Part shown: piece by piece, positions 1-8,046 of the stretch
Numbering within the stretch: the first letter of the stretch is position 1
How the letters are laid out: the number at the start of each line of letters is the position of its first letter
NCBI GenBank assembly: GCA_964627935.1
Contig: CAZVLB010000004.1
Span: 124,001-188,000, forward strand
Direction: 5' to 3'
From: JAABVY01 sp964627935
GTDB taxonomy: Bacteria > Zixibacteria > MSB-5A5 > JAABVY01
Length of the DNA stretch: 64,000 bases
Translations under genes and position numbers: made by a program
Notes under the pieces: generated by a model
What the model was told of the DNA's origin: nothing
Seen by the model: only the letters and a program-made list of their open reading frames with translations
Database searches by the model: none

Positions 1-2
1 AG

Positions 3-836
3 ATACCGGCCGGAGTTATCATTGCCGATGCTCCCGACGTGAATATCCGTATTGCCAATAGCGCGGCCCAGGATATCAGGGGACCGTCGACATTGCCCCT
101 GACGAACATTCATGCCGCCCTCCATCCATCAAGGTGGAAGATTTATTTTCCCGATGGTTCGCTTTGCTTTCCCGAGGAACTGCCCCTTTCCCGTTCGGTG
201 CTTTTCGGCCAGACGATTACCGACCAGGAGATGATAATCCGGCGCGACAGCGGAGAGGAACGCTGGATTGCGGTATCGTCGGCCCCGGTCAGGGACAGCC
301 GGGGTGAGATTGTGGCAGGAGTGGCGGTCTTCCCTGATATTACCGAACGCAAGAAAATGGAAGAGAACCTGCGCCATGTAAACGAGAAGATGCGTGCCGA
401 GCAGCGCAACCTGCGCGAGAAGAATATCGCCCTGCGCGAGGTTTTGGGACAGATTGACCGGGAAAAGGCGCAGATCGAAAAAAATGTCCAGATTAATGTA
501 GACAAAGTAATCATGCCTATTATCGAATCTTTGCAGGATAGTGTCGATAGTGAGTCCCGTCAGCATGTGGAACTTTTGACCGAATGCCTGTCGGATATCT
601 CCGCACGCTTCGCGGCCAGTCTGCAAAGCCAGTTTCGCAGGTTGACACCTCGCGAGCTGGAGATATGCAATCTGATCAAACGCGGTTTGACCTCGAAGGA
701 GATCTGTTCGATTTTAAAAATATCTCTGGAGACAGTTCATCAACAACGCAAGATAATTCGCCGCAAACTTGGATTGACAAACAAGGATGTCAATCTAACC
801 ACATACCTGAATACCGATTATCAGGGAAGCCAGTAA
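3..836 (+). CDS. PAS domain / LuxR-type HTH transcriptional regulator (5' end outside window)
   Basis: The reading frame is open to the left edge. Codons before the GTG at 39 already read as PAS sequence (IPAGVIIADAPD), so the true start lies upstream and the gene is partial. The visible part has a PAS fold that ends in 'FPDITERKK' (about residue 105 counted from position 39). A charged coiled-coil linker follows (about 105-160). A C-terminal LuxR/GerE helix-turn-helix has LTPRELEIC near 202 and SKEICSILKISLETVHQQRKI. This is a one-component or PAS-sensing DNA-binding regulator. The ligand and targets cannot be inferred. A long gap follows with operator-like sites, one of which could be its own target, but that is speculation. 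Confidence 0.85.
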   Translation: MPAGVIIADAPDVNIRIANSAAQDIRGPSTLPLTNIHAALHPSRWKIYFPDGSLCFPEELPLSRSVLFGQTITDQEMIIRRDSGEERWIAVSSAPVRDSRGEIVAGVAVFPDITERKKMEENLRHVNEKMRAEQRNLREKNIALREVLGQIDREKAQIEKNVQINVDKVIMPIIESLQDSVDSESRQHVELLTECLSDISARFAASLQSQFRRLTPRELEICNLIKRGLTSKEICSILKISLETVHQQRKIIRRKLGLTNKDVNLTTYLNTDYQGSQ

Positions 837-875
837 TCCCAAAATCCCCGATATTCACATCTTTTCAACCCTTAG

Positions 876-913
876 TGTGGATAATTTTATAACTTATAGA
901 CACCTTATCCACA
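876..913. promoter_or_regulatory. Pair of inverted DnaA-box-like 9-mers
   Basis: TGTGGATAA at 876-884 and TTATCCACA at 905-913 are both perfect matches to the classical bacterial DnaA box. They lie in opposite orientation, 20 bp apart, with an AT-rich spacer. No dnaA, dnaN or other origin-linked gene is visible, so an origin is unlikely. A DnaA-responsive regulatory region is possible. Chance occurrence of two perfect 9-mers in this AT-rich gap cannot be excluded. Confidence 0.4.
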
Positions 914-915
914 TT

Positions 916-940
916 TATTGGGTATAAGCCATACCCAATA
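916..940. promoter_or_regulatory. Perfect 10-bp inverted repeat, operator-like
   Basis: TATTGGGTAT and ATACCCAATA are exact reverse complements separated by AAGCC. The element lies just after the paired DnaA-like boxes and upstream of a possible small ORF and a hybrid kinase gene. It has no T-tract, so it looks more like a dimeric regulator site than a terminator. The regulator is unknown. Confidence 0.45.
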
Positions 941-985
941 AACTCCCATTCTTATACCATTTACAAATCCGGAAAGGTGATTATA

Positions 986-1099
986 ATGGGGTCACCAATC
1001 AACGCGACGAACAAGACTTACGGGGTTAAATACACCAAGCGTTTTACTTCTGCTGATGAGAGACAGCAGATTCCTGCCGAAGAGAGAGCTGTTAGATAG
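986..1099 (+). CDS. Possible small protein, 37 residues
   Basis: An ATG at 986 preceded by GGAAAGGTG opens 37 codons that end at TAG 1097-1099. The product starts MGSPINATNKTYG and is basic and hydrophilic, with no membrane segment. The reading frame contains a strong hairpin (TCTGCTG / CAGCAGA), which could instead mean that this is an RNA leader of the downstream kinase gene. No family is recognised. Support rests only on the Shine-Dalgarno-like spacing and the clean frame. Confidence 0.25.
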   Translation: MGSPINATNKTYGVKYTKRFTSADERQQIPAEERAVR

Positions 1100-1164
1100 G
1101 GCATTTGAAGTCGGGTTCATATAACCCAAAAGGCGGTTTTTTTTAAATCCCAGAGGAGGACAAC

Positions 1165-2490
1165 ATGCCGGATGCCCAAATTTCCCTCGCTACGCTCACA
1201 GAAAGCTCAAAAAGCAAGTCGGAAACATCCAACCCGGGGTCCATATCTTTTCCCATCGGGAAATACATTTTGCAGGGATACCTGAAAAGCCGGGGAGAGC
1301 CGGAATCAAAGGAATCCCCGGGAATCTCACTTGAGGATCTGGCGCGGATTCGAAAATCAGGATTGCTGCTGGGTTCCTTAAATGACATGCTTCACGGGCT
1401 TAATAACTGCCTGACCACTATTATGGGCAGTATTGATCTTCTGGATGACAGCCGCAGCAAAGCAGGGTCGGAGAAACAGATTATCGGCCAGATTCAGGAA
1501 GCCGGAGACCGTGCCTGCAATATCACACGCGATATTGCATCTTACTGCAATGTCGATGAATATGATCCCGATGATATCGATGTGGATGATCTGGTGCGGA
1601 CCGCGGCCGAATCAACTTTGAAGGGCAAGCGCGTAAAATGCCAGTATCTGCCCGGGAAAGCGATTGAAAATGTCTACGTAGATAAGGGGCAGGTGGTTAA
1701 GGCACTTGTGGAGATACTGAAGAATTCATCCAGAGCAATGGAGGATAATGGTACTATAAATATAAACACCGAAAACCTGGATATAGGGCCGGATGATAAT
1801 TTGCCACTACCCGAGGGCAAATATGTAATCATGCGCTTACTCGATCATGGTTGCGGGATCAAGGATGATATTGTCGAAATGATATTCAGACCCGGTTTTT
1901 CGACCGACAAATCTGCCTCTGGACGGGGCCTGACACTTGCACAGCAGAATATCATCCAGAATGGCGGCTGTATTGAACTGAAATCGAGTACCGATGCCGG
2001 TACCGCAGTATTGATTTATCTGCCGGTCAAAGCTGAGAGTGAATCAAGAGGAATATCATCATCAACTAAAATTGTTAAGGGCAGTGGAAAGATTCTATTT
2101 ATGGACGACCGCCAGGAGGTGCGTTCTGTGATGGGCAGTATTCTGGAAAGGCTTGGGTACAAGCCCGATTGCGCTGAAGATGGCACGGATGCCATCGGGA
2201 AATACAAACAGTCATTGGAGACCGGGTCGCCCTATGATGTCGTGATTCTGGATCTTAATATCCCGGGTGGACTTGGCGCAGAAAAAACGATCGTGGAACT
2301 GAAAAAGATCGATCCTGATGTGCGCGCGCTGGTTTGCAGCGGTTATCATAACTCATCCATTATGACAAATCATCGCCATTACGGATTTCGGGGTTTTGTT
2401 ACCAAGCCGTTTACAGTGCGGGAATTGAGCAAAGCATTACATGGTATCGTGCATGAGGCCGCAGAAGATGTGAGCGTTGTCTGCGAATAG
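1165..2490 (+). CDS. Hybrid sensor histidine kinase / response regulator, cytoplasmic
   Basis: This 441-residue protein starts at an ATG with AGAGGAGG just upstream. The H-box is MLHGLNNCLTTIMG (His77), of the 'HDxNNxL' type. A HATPase domain has an N-box around Asn187, a G1 box at Asp228 (DHGCGI) and GRGLTLA near 253-259. A C-terminal receiver domain has acidic pair Asp314-315, phospho-acceptor Asp363 (DLNIPGG) and Lys414. There is no transmembrane segment and no recognisable sensor domain in the first 60 residues, so the input is probably a protein partner or is unknown. The architecture matches the C-terminal halves of the larger kinases later in the window. Confidence 0.85.
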   Translation: MPDAQISLATLTESSKSKSETSNPGSISFPIGKYILQGYLKSRGEPESKESPGISLEDLARIRKSGLLLGSLNDMLHGLNNCLTTIMGSIDLLDDSRSKAGSEKQIIGQIQEAGDRACNITRDIASYCNVDEYDPDDIDVDDLVRTAAESTLKGKRVKCQYLPGKAIENVYVDKGQVVKALVEILKNSSRAMEDNGTININTENLDIGPDDNLPLPEGKYVIMRLLDHGCGIKDDIVEMIFRPGFSTDKSASGRGLTLAQQNIIQNGGCIELKSSTDAGTAVLIYLPVKAESESRGISSSTKIVKGSGKILFMDDRQEVRSVMGSILERLGYKPDCAEDGTDAIGKYKQSLETGSPYDVVILDLNIPGGLGAEKTIVELKKIDPDVRALVCSGYHNSSIMTNHRHYGFRGFVTKPFTVRELSKALHGIVHEAAEDVSVVCE

Positions 2491-2669
2491 GCAAGCCGCA
2501 TACGGGCTTTGCTGTACTTACGCAAACGGGGGCGCAAATGTACTTTTCTGTTAGATTACCTATACAGGGTAGATGGGAAATATCTTAGACTGTAGTTGCG
2601 GAACCAGTTTGGTTTTTGGCCGGTTTATTTCTAAATTAACAGGATTCAGATTAAAACGGATGACCGGCT

Positions 2670-3323
2670 GTGCGCAAATTTAATTCTATCATATTTGATT
2701 TTGACCTGACTTTGGCGGATTCCTCGGATGCCATTGTCACATGCATGAATTATGCCTTTCGCAAAATGAATATCCCGCAAGCCGAACCTGAAATTATCAA
2801 AAAAACGATAGGCATATCGTTGCCGGAGACATTTCGCCTGCTGACAAATATCGATGATCCAGACAGGACCCTGGAGTTCCGCAAGTTTTTTCGTGAAAAA
2901 TCAAACCAGATCATGGTCGATATGACCGAGGTCTTTGAAAATGTGCCTGTTGTGCTGAAGCAATTAAAAACCATGGGATTTCGGCTGGCAATTGTATCCA
3001 CCAAATATCGTCACCGTATCGAGGACGTTCTCCGCCGTGATGGCCTGCTTGATTATTTCGAGCTGATTGTCGGGGGAGAGGATGTGGAGAATCATAAACC
3101 TGATCCGGAGGGCCTTTTAGTGGCACTTCAACGTCTGGCAGAAAACAAAACCAATGTGGTTTACGTGGGTGACAGCCTGATCGATGCCCAGTCGGCCCAA
3201 AGCGCCGGCCTGGATTTTATCGCGGTCCTCTCCGGAAATACCAGCGCGGTTGATTTCAATGGTCACAGGCCGTTGAAAATCATCCGGAATCTGGATGAAC
3301 TGCCCCTGATATTGCCTTCCTGA
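2670..3323 (+). CDS. HAD-family hydrolase, phosphoglycolate phosphatase-like
   Basis: This 217-residue protein starts at GTG 2670, because an ATG slightly upstream is in another frame. HAD motif I is DFDLTLADS with nucleophile Asp10 and acid/base Asp12. Motif II is Ser110 in IVSTK. Motif III is Lys143 in NHKPDPEG. Motif IV is GDSLID with Asp168/172. An alpha-helical cap lies between residues 17 and 90. Family members dephosphorylate small phosphorylated metabolites such as phosphoglycolate or pyrophosphate (PpaX-like). The substrate cannot be read from the sequence. It stands alone, convergent with the MscS gene. Confidence 0.85.
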   Translation: MRKFNSIIFDFDLTLADSSDAIVTCMNYAFRKMNIPQAEPEIIKKTIGISLPETFRLLTNIDDPDRTLEFRKFFREKSNQIMVDMTEVFENVPVVLKQLKTMGFRLAIVSTKYRHRIEDVLRRDGLLDYFELIVGGEDVENHKPDPEGLLVALQRLAENKTNVVYVGDSLIDAQSAQSAGLDFIAVLSGNTSAVDFNGHRPLKIIRNLDELPLILPS

Positions 3324-3418
3324 TGTATATGAAATCATCAAAGAATCCACCAACCAGTCCTGATTATACTTAAGCTGGTCGTCCGGAATCAGACTTAAAA
3401 TTTTCATGATCTCATCTT

Positions 3419-3453
3419 AAAAAAAAGAAGGCGGAACAGGATATCCCGCCTTC
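3419..3453 (-). terminator. Intrinsic terminator of the mscS-like gene
   Basis: On the minus strand, GAAGGCGG pairs with CCGCCTTC around a 12-nt loop (3427-3453). It is followed by a run of T (the A-run at 3419-3426 on the plus strand). It lies 23 bp past the MscS stop codon. Confidence 0.8.
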
Positions 3454-3475
3454 ACAGTTTCCCGTAAAATGCTCT

Positions 3476-4288
3476 TTAGCTCTTTTCCTGGTAAATATGA
3501 ATGTCTCTCTGCGGGAACGGTATCGAGATACCTTCCTGATCGAAAGTCTGCTTGACTTTTTCGGTCAGGTCGAAATAGACCGCCCAGTAATCTGCGGTTT
3601 TTACCCAGGGACGAGTAACAAAATTTACCGAGCTGTCACCCAGTTCGCTGACAGCGACTGTCGGCGCCGGGTCTTTAAGCACTCTTTCATCTTCATTGAC
3701 CAGGCGTACTAGAATATCCTTGGCCTTCTTGATATCGTCGTCATAGCCGATGCCGAAAACAAGATCGATCCTGCGGGTATCATTGGCGGAATAATTGGTG
3801 ATGCTTCCGCCGGTTACCTGGCTGTTGGGAATTATGATGCGCTTGTTGTCCGGGGTATTCATGACTGTGTGGAAGATATGGATCTCCTCGATTGTGCCGC
3901 TTTCACCGCCGGCGGTAACATAGTCGCCGACCCTGAAGGGTCGGAAGATTATCAGCATTACTCCCGATGCGAAGTTGGCCAGTGAGCCCTGCAATGCGAA
4001 ACCGACTGCCAGGCCGGCGGCACCGATAATCGCCACAAATGATGCGGTCTGGACACCGAGTGTGCCAATAGCGGCTATGATCACAAATGTCAGGACCAGA
4101 ATCTTGGTCAATGTGGCCAGGAATTTAGTGAGCGTGGGATCAACATTGCCTCTTTCCAGAAGCTTTCTGATAACTCGTCCCAGCATTCCCGCCACAATAC
4201 GACCGATAATCAGAATTAATATCGCCCCTACGATTTTGAGGCCGTATAGCGCGGCATACTCTTTTAAAGTTTCAAGAGCTTGTTCCAT
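3476..4288 (-). CDS. mscS: Small-conductance mechanosensitive channel, MscS family
   Basis: This 270-residue inner-membrane protein starts at ATG 4288 after AAAAGGAG. Three hydrophobic segments lie at about 17-37, 58-78 and 80-113. The third carries the pore-helix pattern of small Gly and Ala residues (VGFALQGSLANFASG), followed by the family signature FRPFRVGDYV. The beta domain has the motif IIIPNSQVTGGSITNYS, and a C-terminal alpha/beta vestibule follows. Its size is close to E. coli MscS (286 residues). It releases solutes on hypo-osmotic shock. It is a single-gene unit with its own terminator. Confidence 0.93.
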   Translation of the reverse strand: MEQALETLKEYAALYGLKIVGAILILIIGRIVAGMLGRVIRKLLERGNVDPTLTKFLATLTKILVLTFVIIAAIGTLGVQTASFVAIIGAAGLAVGFALQGSLANFASGVMLIIFRPFRVGDYVTAGGESGTIEEIHIFHTVMNTPDNKRIIIPNSQVTGGSITNYSANDTRRIDLVFGIGYDDDIKKAKDILVRLVNEDERVLKDPAPTVAVSELGDSSVNFVTRPWVKTADYWAVYFDLTEKVKQTFDQEGISIPFPQRDIHIYQEKS

Positions 4289-4478
4289 CGCGTACTCCTT
4301 TTGTTTATTGAATACTGTTTATTAATATTCGTATTTACGCATACCCCGGTCGGCAAATAAAGCAGGTTTAGCAGTTCAGAGCCGGGTACGAAAATAATTG
4401 TCAGTGATAACTTTGAAACACCTGTCCAGGTTCCAGCAAAATAACATCCCAAAAACTATTTTACAAGAAATACGATTT

Positions 4479-4518
4479 TAAAAAAAAACAGGCCGAATTG
4501 ATTTCTCAATCCGGCCTG
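4479..4518 (-). terminator. Intrinsic terminator of the DUF4397 lipoprotein gene
   Basis: CAGGCCGAATTG at 4489-4500 pairs with CAATCCGGCCTG at 4507-4518. Read on the minus strand, the hairpin is followed by nine or more T residues (A-run 4479-4488). Confidence 0.85.
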
Positions 4519-4550
4519 ACTCTATGTAAACCACAACTAATAGGGAGGAA

Positions 4551-5867
4551 CTAGTTGTTTACTATGATTTCGGCATTCAACGCTTGTGCATCGCTGCCTC
4601 CCACAAATCCGCGGGCAAACACTGTGTAAATTGTACCCGTATTCAAAGCTATGCCGTTGAGATCGAGCACCACGGTGTCGGTACCGGCCAGCCTGACCTG
4701 CAGGTCATAGGTGCCGGCATCGAGCGGTGTAAAATCGGTATACTCTTTGAATTCATAGTCGCCGAACACTACAGTTCCATCGGTCAAAGTGATATCGACC
4801 GCGGGAGCATTGGGCGAAAGGTGCATAAACCTGACATGAGCCTTGCCGGCTGCCGGAGTAGTCAGATCATCGGCTACCACCAATGGCTCGATATTGGCCA
4901 CATCATTGATGGCAAAGATCGAGTAGGACCTGTTGGGAGCCAGCGTGGCGGTAGCATCGATAACGCTGGTCATCGATCCGGACGGATTGACCTTGAAATT
5001 GCGGTCACCGGCGGACACCAGAAGATAGCCGGTATTATCGGGAAATTCCAGTGGGGCCGAATTGGCTTTGGCGTCATCGGCATACAGGTCAACACCCGGA
5101 GCATCCGGTGAAGCATGCACGATCATGACATTGGAACTGCCCGGATTGAGATCCAGGTAGGCATTGCCGGCGCCGTTATCTACGAAAACCCTGACCACGA
5201 ATGGATACTGATCATTGGGATTCAATGTGCCCTTGGCCAGGACAGTGTAGATACTGCCATTCTGAACAGGAACATCCTCAAAGACCACCACTTCATCGGT
5301 GCTTCCGGCCGGAGTTACGGCAAACACATAGCTGCCGGCATCGACAGGCACATAACCGCTGATATCCTTGAATGAACTGCCTTCAAAAACAGCCGCTCCG
5401 CTTCCGCCGTTGAGCTTGATATCAACCGCAGGAGCATCAGGCGAGGCATGGATAAAACGGATCAAAGCTTTTGTCTGGTTGGCCGTGGGCGTGTCTCGGC
5501 TGACAATCGCTTCGATTGATCCGAGCACATTAACAGCATAAACCGTATAGTTAACTGTGCCTTCCAGATCGAGATCGGCATTGATAACCACCGGTGAGCT
5601 GCTTCCGGCGGGAGTAACTGTAATGTTACGGGTGCCGGTATTAAGCTGGGCATAACCGGATGATTGGCCGTAGGCCAGGTCGGTAATAGCCAGGTTGCCA
5701 TCGACACGAATATCGACCGACGGAGCGTCATAGCTGGCGTGAATCACGCGCACCATAGTCTGGCTGGTGTTGGGTGTCAAAACCGCTTCATCATCATCGC
5801 TGCAACCAAGAGCGAACATCAGCATCATGCCGAGAATAAGACTTGAGAGTAATTTTTTGTACTGCAT
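4551..5867 (-). CDS. DUF4397 repeat lipoprotein
   Basis: This 438-residue protein starts at ATG 5867 with AAAAAGGAG upstream. A lipoprotein signal peptide ends at FALGC (lipidated Cys22) and is followed by SDDDE, which suggests export from the inner membrane. The mature protein has four DUF4397 modules, each opening with a version of 'VRxxHASPDAPxVDI', at about residues 38, 136, 247 and 344. They are immunoglobulin-like beta modules found in surface lipoproteins of many bacteria, and no biochemical function is established. It is monocistronic with a strong terminator, and divergent from the FAD-dependent oxidoreductase gene. Confidence 0.88.
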   Translation of the reverse strand: MQYKKLLSSLILGMMLMFALGCSDDDEAVLTPNTSQTMVRVIHASYDAPSVDIRVDGNLAITDLAYGQSSGYAQLNTGTRNITVTPAGSSSPVVINADLDLEGTVNYTVYAVNVLGSIEAIVSRDTPTANQTKALIRFIHASPDAPAVDIKLNGGSGAAVFEGSSFKDISGYVPVDAGSYVFAVTPAGSTDEVVVFEDVPVQNGSIYTVLAKGTLNPNDQYPFVVRVFVDNGAGNAYLDLNPGSSNVMIVHASPDAPGVDLYADDAKANSAPLEFPDNTGYLLVSAGDRNFKVNPSGSMTSVIDATATLAPNRSYSIFAINDVANIEPLVVADDLTTPAAGKAHVRFMHLSPNAPAVDITLTDGTVVFGDYEFKEYTDFTPLDAGTYDLQVRLAGTDTVVLDLNGIALNTGTIYTVFARGFVGGSDAQALNAEIIVNN

Positions 5868-6112
5868 TTAAGCACTCCTTTTTAGTTATAGTTTCAAGTT
5901 TCAATTTGTCTAACCCTGTTTGTAAAATATTTGTTCCACAAATGTATAAAATAATTAGATTATTTCAAAAAATTCACGCACTCTTGCCTATGTAGTTGTT
6001 GTGTAATTAGTTAGAATAATATTAAAGCATTAGTGGAACAAACTAACGGGATTTATTATTCTAAATGTCTAAGAAGCGTGTATAAATTATGTTTAATATT
6101 AGTGGAGGAACT
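5868..6112. other. Divergent intergenic region
   Basis: This AT-rich 245-bp gap lies between the divergently transcribed lipoprotein gene and the FAD protein gene. It must hold both promoters. Several TTAG and TATAAT-like strings occur, but I cannot assign one promoter with confidence. Confidence 0.4.
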
Positions 6113-7117
6113 ATGGAATTCAATAAAAAGTGGGATACAATCATAATCGGCGCCGGAATGGCTGGCTTATCGTGCGCCCGTGAGCTTAAAAAACAGGGCC
6201 GTAAGGTGCTTGTTGTGGACAAATCGAGGGGCCTGGGTGGCAGAGTTGCAACTCGCCGCAGAGAGGGGCTCAGATTTAATCATGGCGCCCAATATATAAT
6301 GGCGCAGGATTTGAGATTCGAACAATTACTGGATTCACTCCTGTTGAGCGGTATTCTGGATAGATATTCAATTCCTGTTTATAAGGCAGCATTAGATAAA
6401 TGTTCTTATGATAACGGCAGATTTACCGCCATTCCCGATATGAACAGCCTGCCAAAATATCTGGCTTCCGATCTGAATCTGCTGGTTAATAAAAGGGTAA
6501 CCGCATTGCGGGGATCGTCTGCTGGATGGCTCATTATCACAGAAAGCGGGGATGAATATCTTGCCAATAGCATTGTGCTGACAATTCCTGTACCTCAGGC
6601 AACTGAACTGTTGGAAAATTCTGGTATTTCTCCGGGAGATGATATCGCGGCTGTGTTGAATCAGATCGAGTACAACAAGACTATTGCAGCCATGATCAAC
6701 ACGAACTGGACTAAATTCGAAAACCTGAATATTGATGATCTTGCCGCTGCGGGAATTGACTTGATTGCCCCGGCTATAGATAAGGAACATCTATCCAACA
6801 GAAATTTTATTATTCATCTCGATCAGGTTATAAGCGAACGCAAGTTCGAGTTTGATAATACGCGCATAATATCATATCTGGCCAATTCCCTGAGGTCTAT
6901 GATGGAATTCCAAATCGAGAACGTGGTTATTCATCGCTGGCGCTACAGCACAGTAAAAAGCGGAATCGATTCAGGATCATTGACCGCCGCTACAAGTTTG
7001 CCGCTGGTCTTTGCCGGCGATGCCTTCGGTCGGGGATGTAGCGGGATTGAGACAGCCTATCTGTCGGGCCTTGATGCGGCAGAAAAACTGATGAAAATAA
7101 TGCCCGACCGTGGATAA
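6113..7117 (+). CDS. NAD(P)/FAD-dependent oxidoreductase, renalase-like (COG3380)
   Basis: I place the start at ATG 6113, because GTGGAGGAA sits directly before it. An earlier in-frame ATG at 6089 lacks such a site. The 334-residue product begins with a Rossmann dinucleotide motif (IIIGAGMAGLSCA) and the family signature KSRGLGGRVATRR plus FNHGAQY. It ends with the FAD-contacting GDAFGRGCSGIETAYLSG. Such proteins belong to the amine-oxidase/renalase superfamily and probably oxidise a dihydronicotinamide isomer or another small substrate. The real substrate is not known. Its last codons form the left arm of its terminator. Confidence 0.85.
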   Translation: MEFNKKWDTIIIGAGMAGLSCARELKKQGRKVLVVDKSRGLGGRVATRRREGLRFNHGAQYIMAQDLRFEQLLDSLLLSGILDRYSIPVYKAALDKCSYDNGRFTAIPDMNSLPKYLASDLNLLVNKRVTALRGSSAGWLIITESGDEYLANSIVLTIPVPQATELLENSGISPGDDIAAVLNQIEYNKTIAAMINTNWTKFENLNIDDLAAAGIDLIAPAIDKEHLSNRNFIIHLDQVISERKFEFDNTRIISYLANSLRSMMEFQIENVVIHRWRYSTVKSGIDSGSLTAATSLPLVFAGDAFGRGCSGIETAYLSGLDAAEKLMKIMPDRG

Positions 7118-7134
7118 ACGGCCGGGCTTTGTTT
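7102..7134 (+). terminator. Intrinsic terminator overlapping the end of the FAD protein gene
   Basis: GCCCGACCGT (7102-7111) pairs with ACGGCCGGGC (7118-7127) with one mismatch. A T-rich tail TTTGTTT follows. The stop codon 7115-7117 lies in the loop. Confidence 0.75.
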
Positions 7135-7154
7135 CAATGCCATTAAATAATTTT

Positions 7155-7949
7155 CTATTTGAAAATCTCATTAAAGAAATCCTGCATGGCCCGCCACGAG
7201 CGTTTATCAGCCTTTTCATTATAGGCCGCACCCTGTGAGGGATCATTGCCCGCTTCTTTATGCGTGAATGAATGGACGGCATTGCCATATTCAATCATGT
7301 ACCAGTCTACATCGGCATCATTCATCTCCTTTTGGAATGCGATTACATCCTCAGTCGGAACATAGGGATCCTCCGAGCCATGCTGGGCCAGGACCTTGCA
7401 GACTATATTATTGGCATGCGAGGGATCAGGGGTGTCCAGGTTGCCGTGGAAGCTGACCACGCCGGCAATATCCGCCCCGCTTCGTGCCAGTTCCAGCACT
7501 GTACCTCCGCCGAAACAATAGCCGATGGCGGCGATATTTTCATTCTGGCTATACTTATGATCCCTGAGCACGTCAAGTCCGGCCTGTGTCCGTGCTCTTA
7601 GAAGCTGTCTGTCGCCACGGTATTTGCCGGCCTGCTGTGAGGCCTCCTCGGTGGTTTGGGGCCTTATATTCTTGCCGTAAATATCGGCGGCAAAAGCGAT
7701 GTAACCCATCTGCGCCAATTCACGGGCCCTCCTGCGCTCATAATCGGTTATGCCCTTCCATTGATGGACGATCAAAACACCGGGGCGTTCCCCTTTGATG
7801 CTGTTATCGTAGGCCAGGTATCCCAGAAGAGTGGCATCGTCATGCTGGTACTCAACTTCTTCTGTGACAATTTCAGCCGAGATGCCATTGATCAGGCCAA
7901 GCCCGACAAGCAACAGTATTGACAATAATATAGATTTGGCGAATTTCAT
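7155..7949 (-). CDS. Secreted dienelactone hydrolase family protein
   Basis: This 264-residue protein has a cleavable signal peptide (hydrophobic segment 6-24, then GISAEI). The fold is an alpha/beta hydrolase with the dienelactone hydrolase triad: Cys145 in GYCFGGGT as nucleophile, Asp194 in GSEDPYV and His226 in AVHSFTH. Members hydrolyse esters or lactones. With a signal peptide this one acts outside the cytoplasm, and the physiological substrate is unknown. It is convergent with the FAD protein gene. The start ATG 7949 has AAAGGAGGAAAG upstream. Confidence 0.88.
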   Translation of the reverse strand: MKFAKSILLSILLLVGLGLINGISAEIVTEEVEYQHDDATLLGYLAYDNSIKGERPGVLIVHQWKGITDYERRRARELAQMGYIAFAADIYGKNIRPQTTEEASQQAGKYRGDRQLLRARTQAGLDVLRDHKYSQNENIAAIGYCFGGGTVLELARSGADIAGVVSFHGNLDTPDPSHANNIVCKVLAQHGSEDPYVPTEDVIAFQKEMNDADVDWYMIEYGNAVHSFTHKEAGNDPSQGAAYNEKADKRSWRAMQDFFNEIFK

Positions 7950-8046
7950 CTTTCCTCCTTTTGTGGTTTATCACTGAAAACATGATAGGCCGCATGAATG
8001 TTTCAGGCGGAAAGATAATAGCAGGTGAAAGAAAAGCCGGTTTGTA

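Noticed and set aside
876..913. Chromosomal origin of replication
   Set aside because: Only two boxes are present and no dnaA, dnaN, rpmH or gidA gene is near, so an origin is not supported.
1040..1075. Hammerhead ribozyme suggested by the CTGATGAG string
   Set aside because: The stem II and the second conserved core (GAAA next to NUH) are missing; only a simple hairpin remains.
4584..5375. Plus-strand reading frames opposite the DUF4397 lipoprotein gene
   Set aside because: They mirror the repeated minus-strand modules and have no start signal or known domain.
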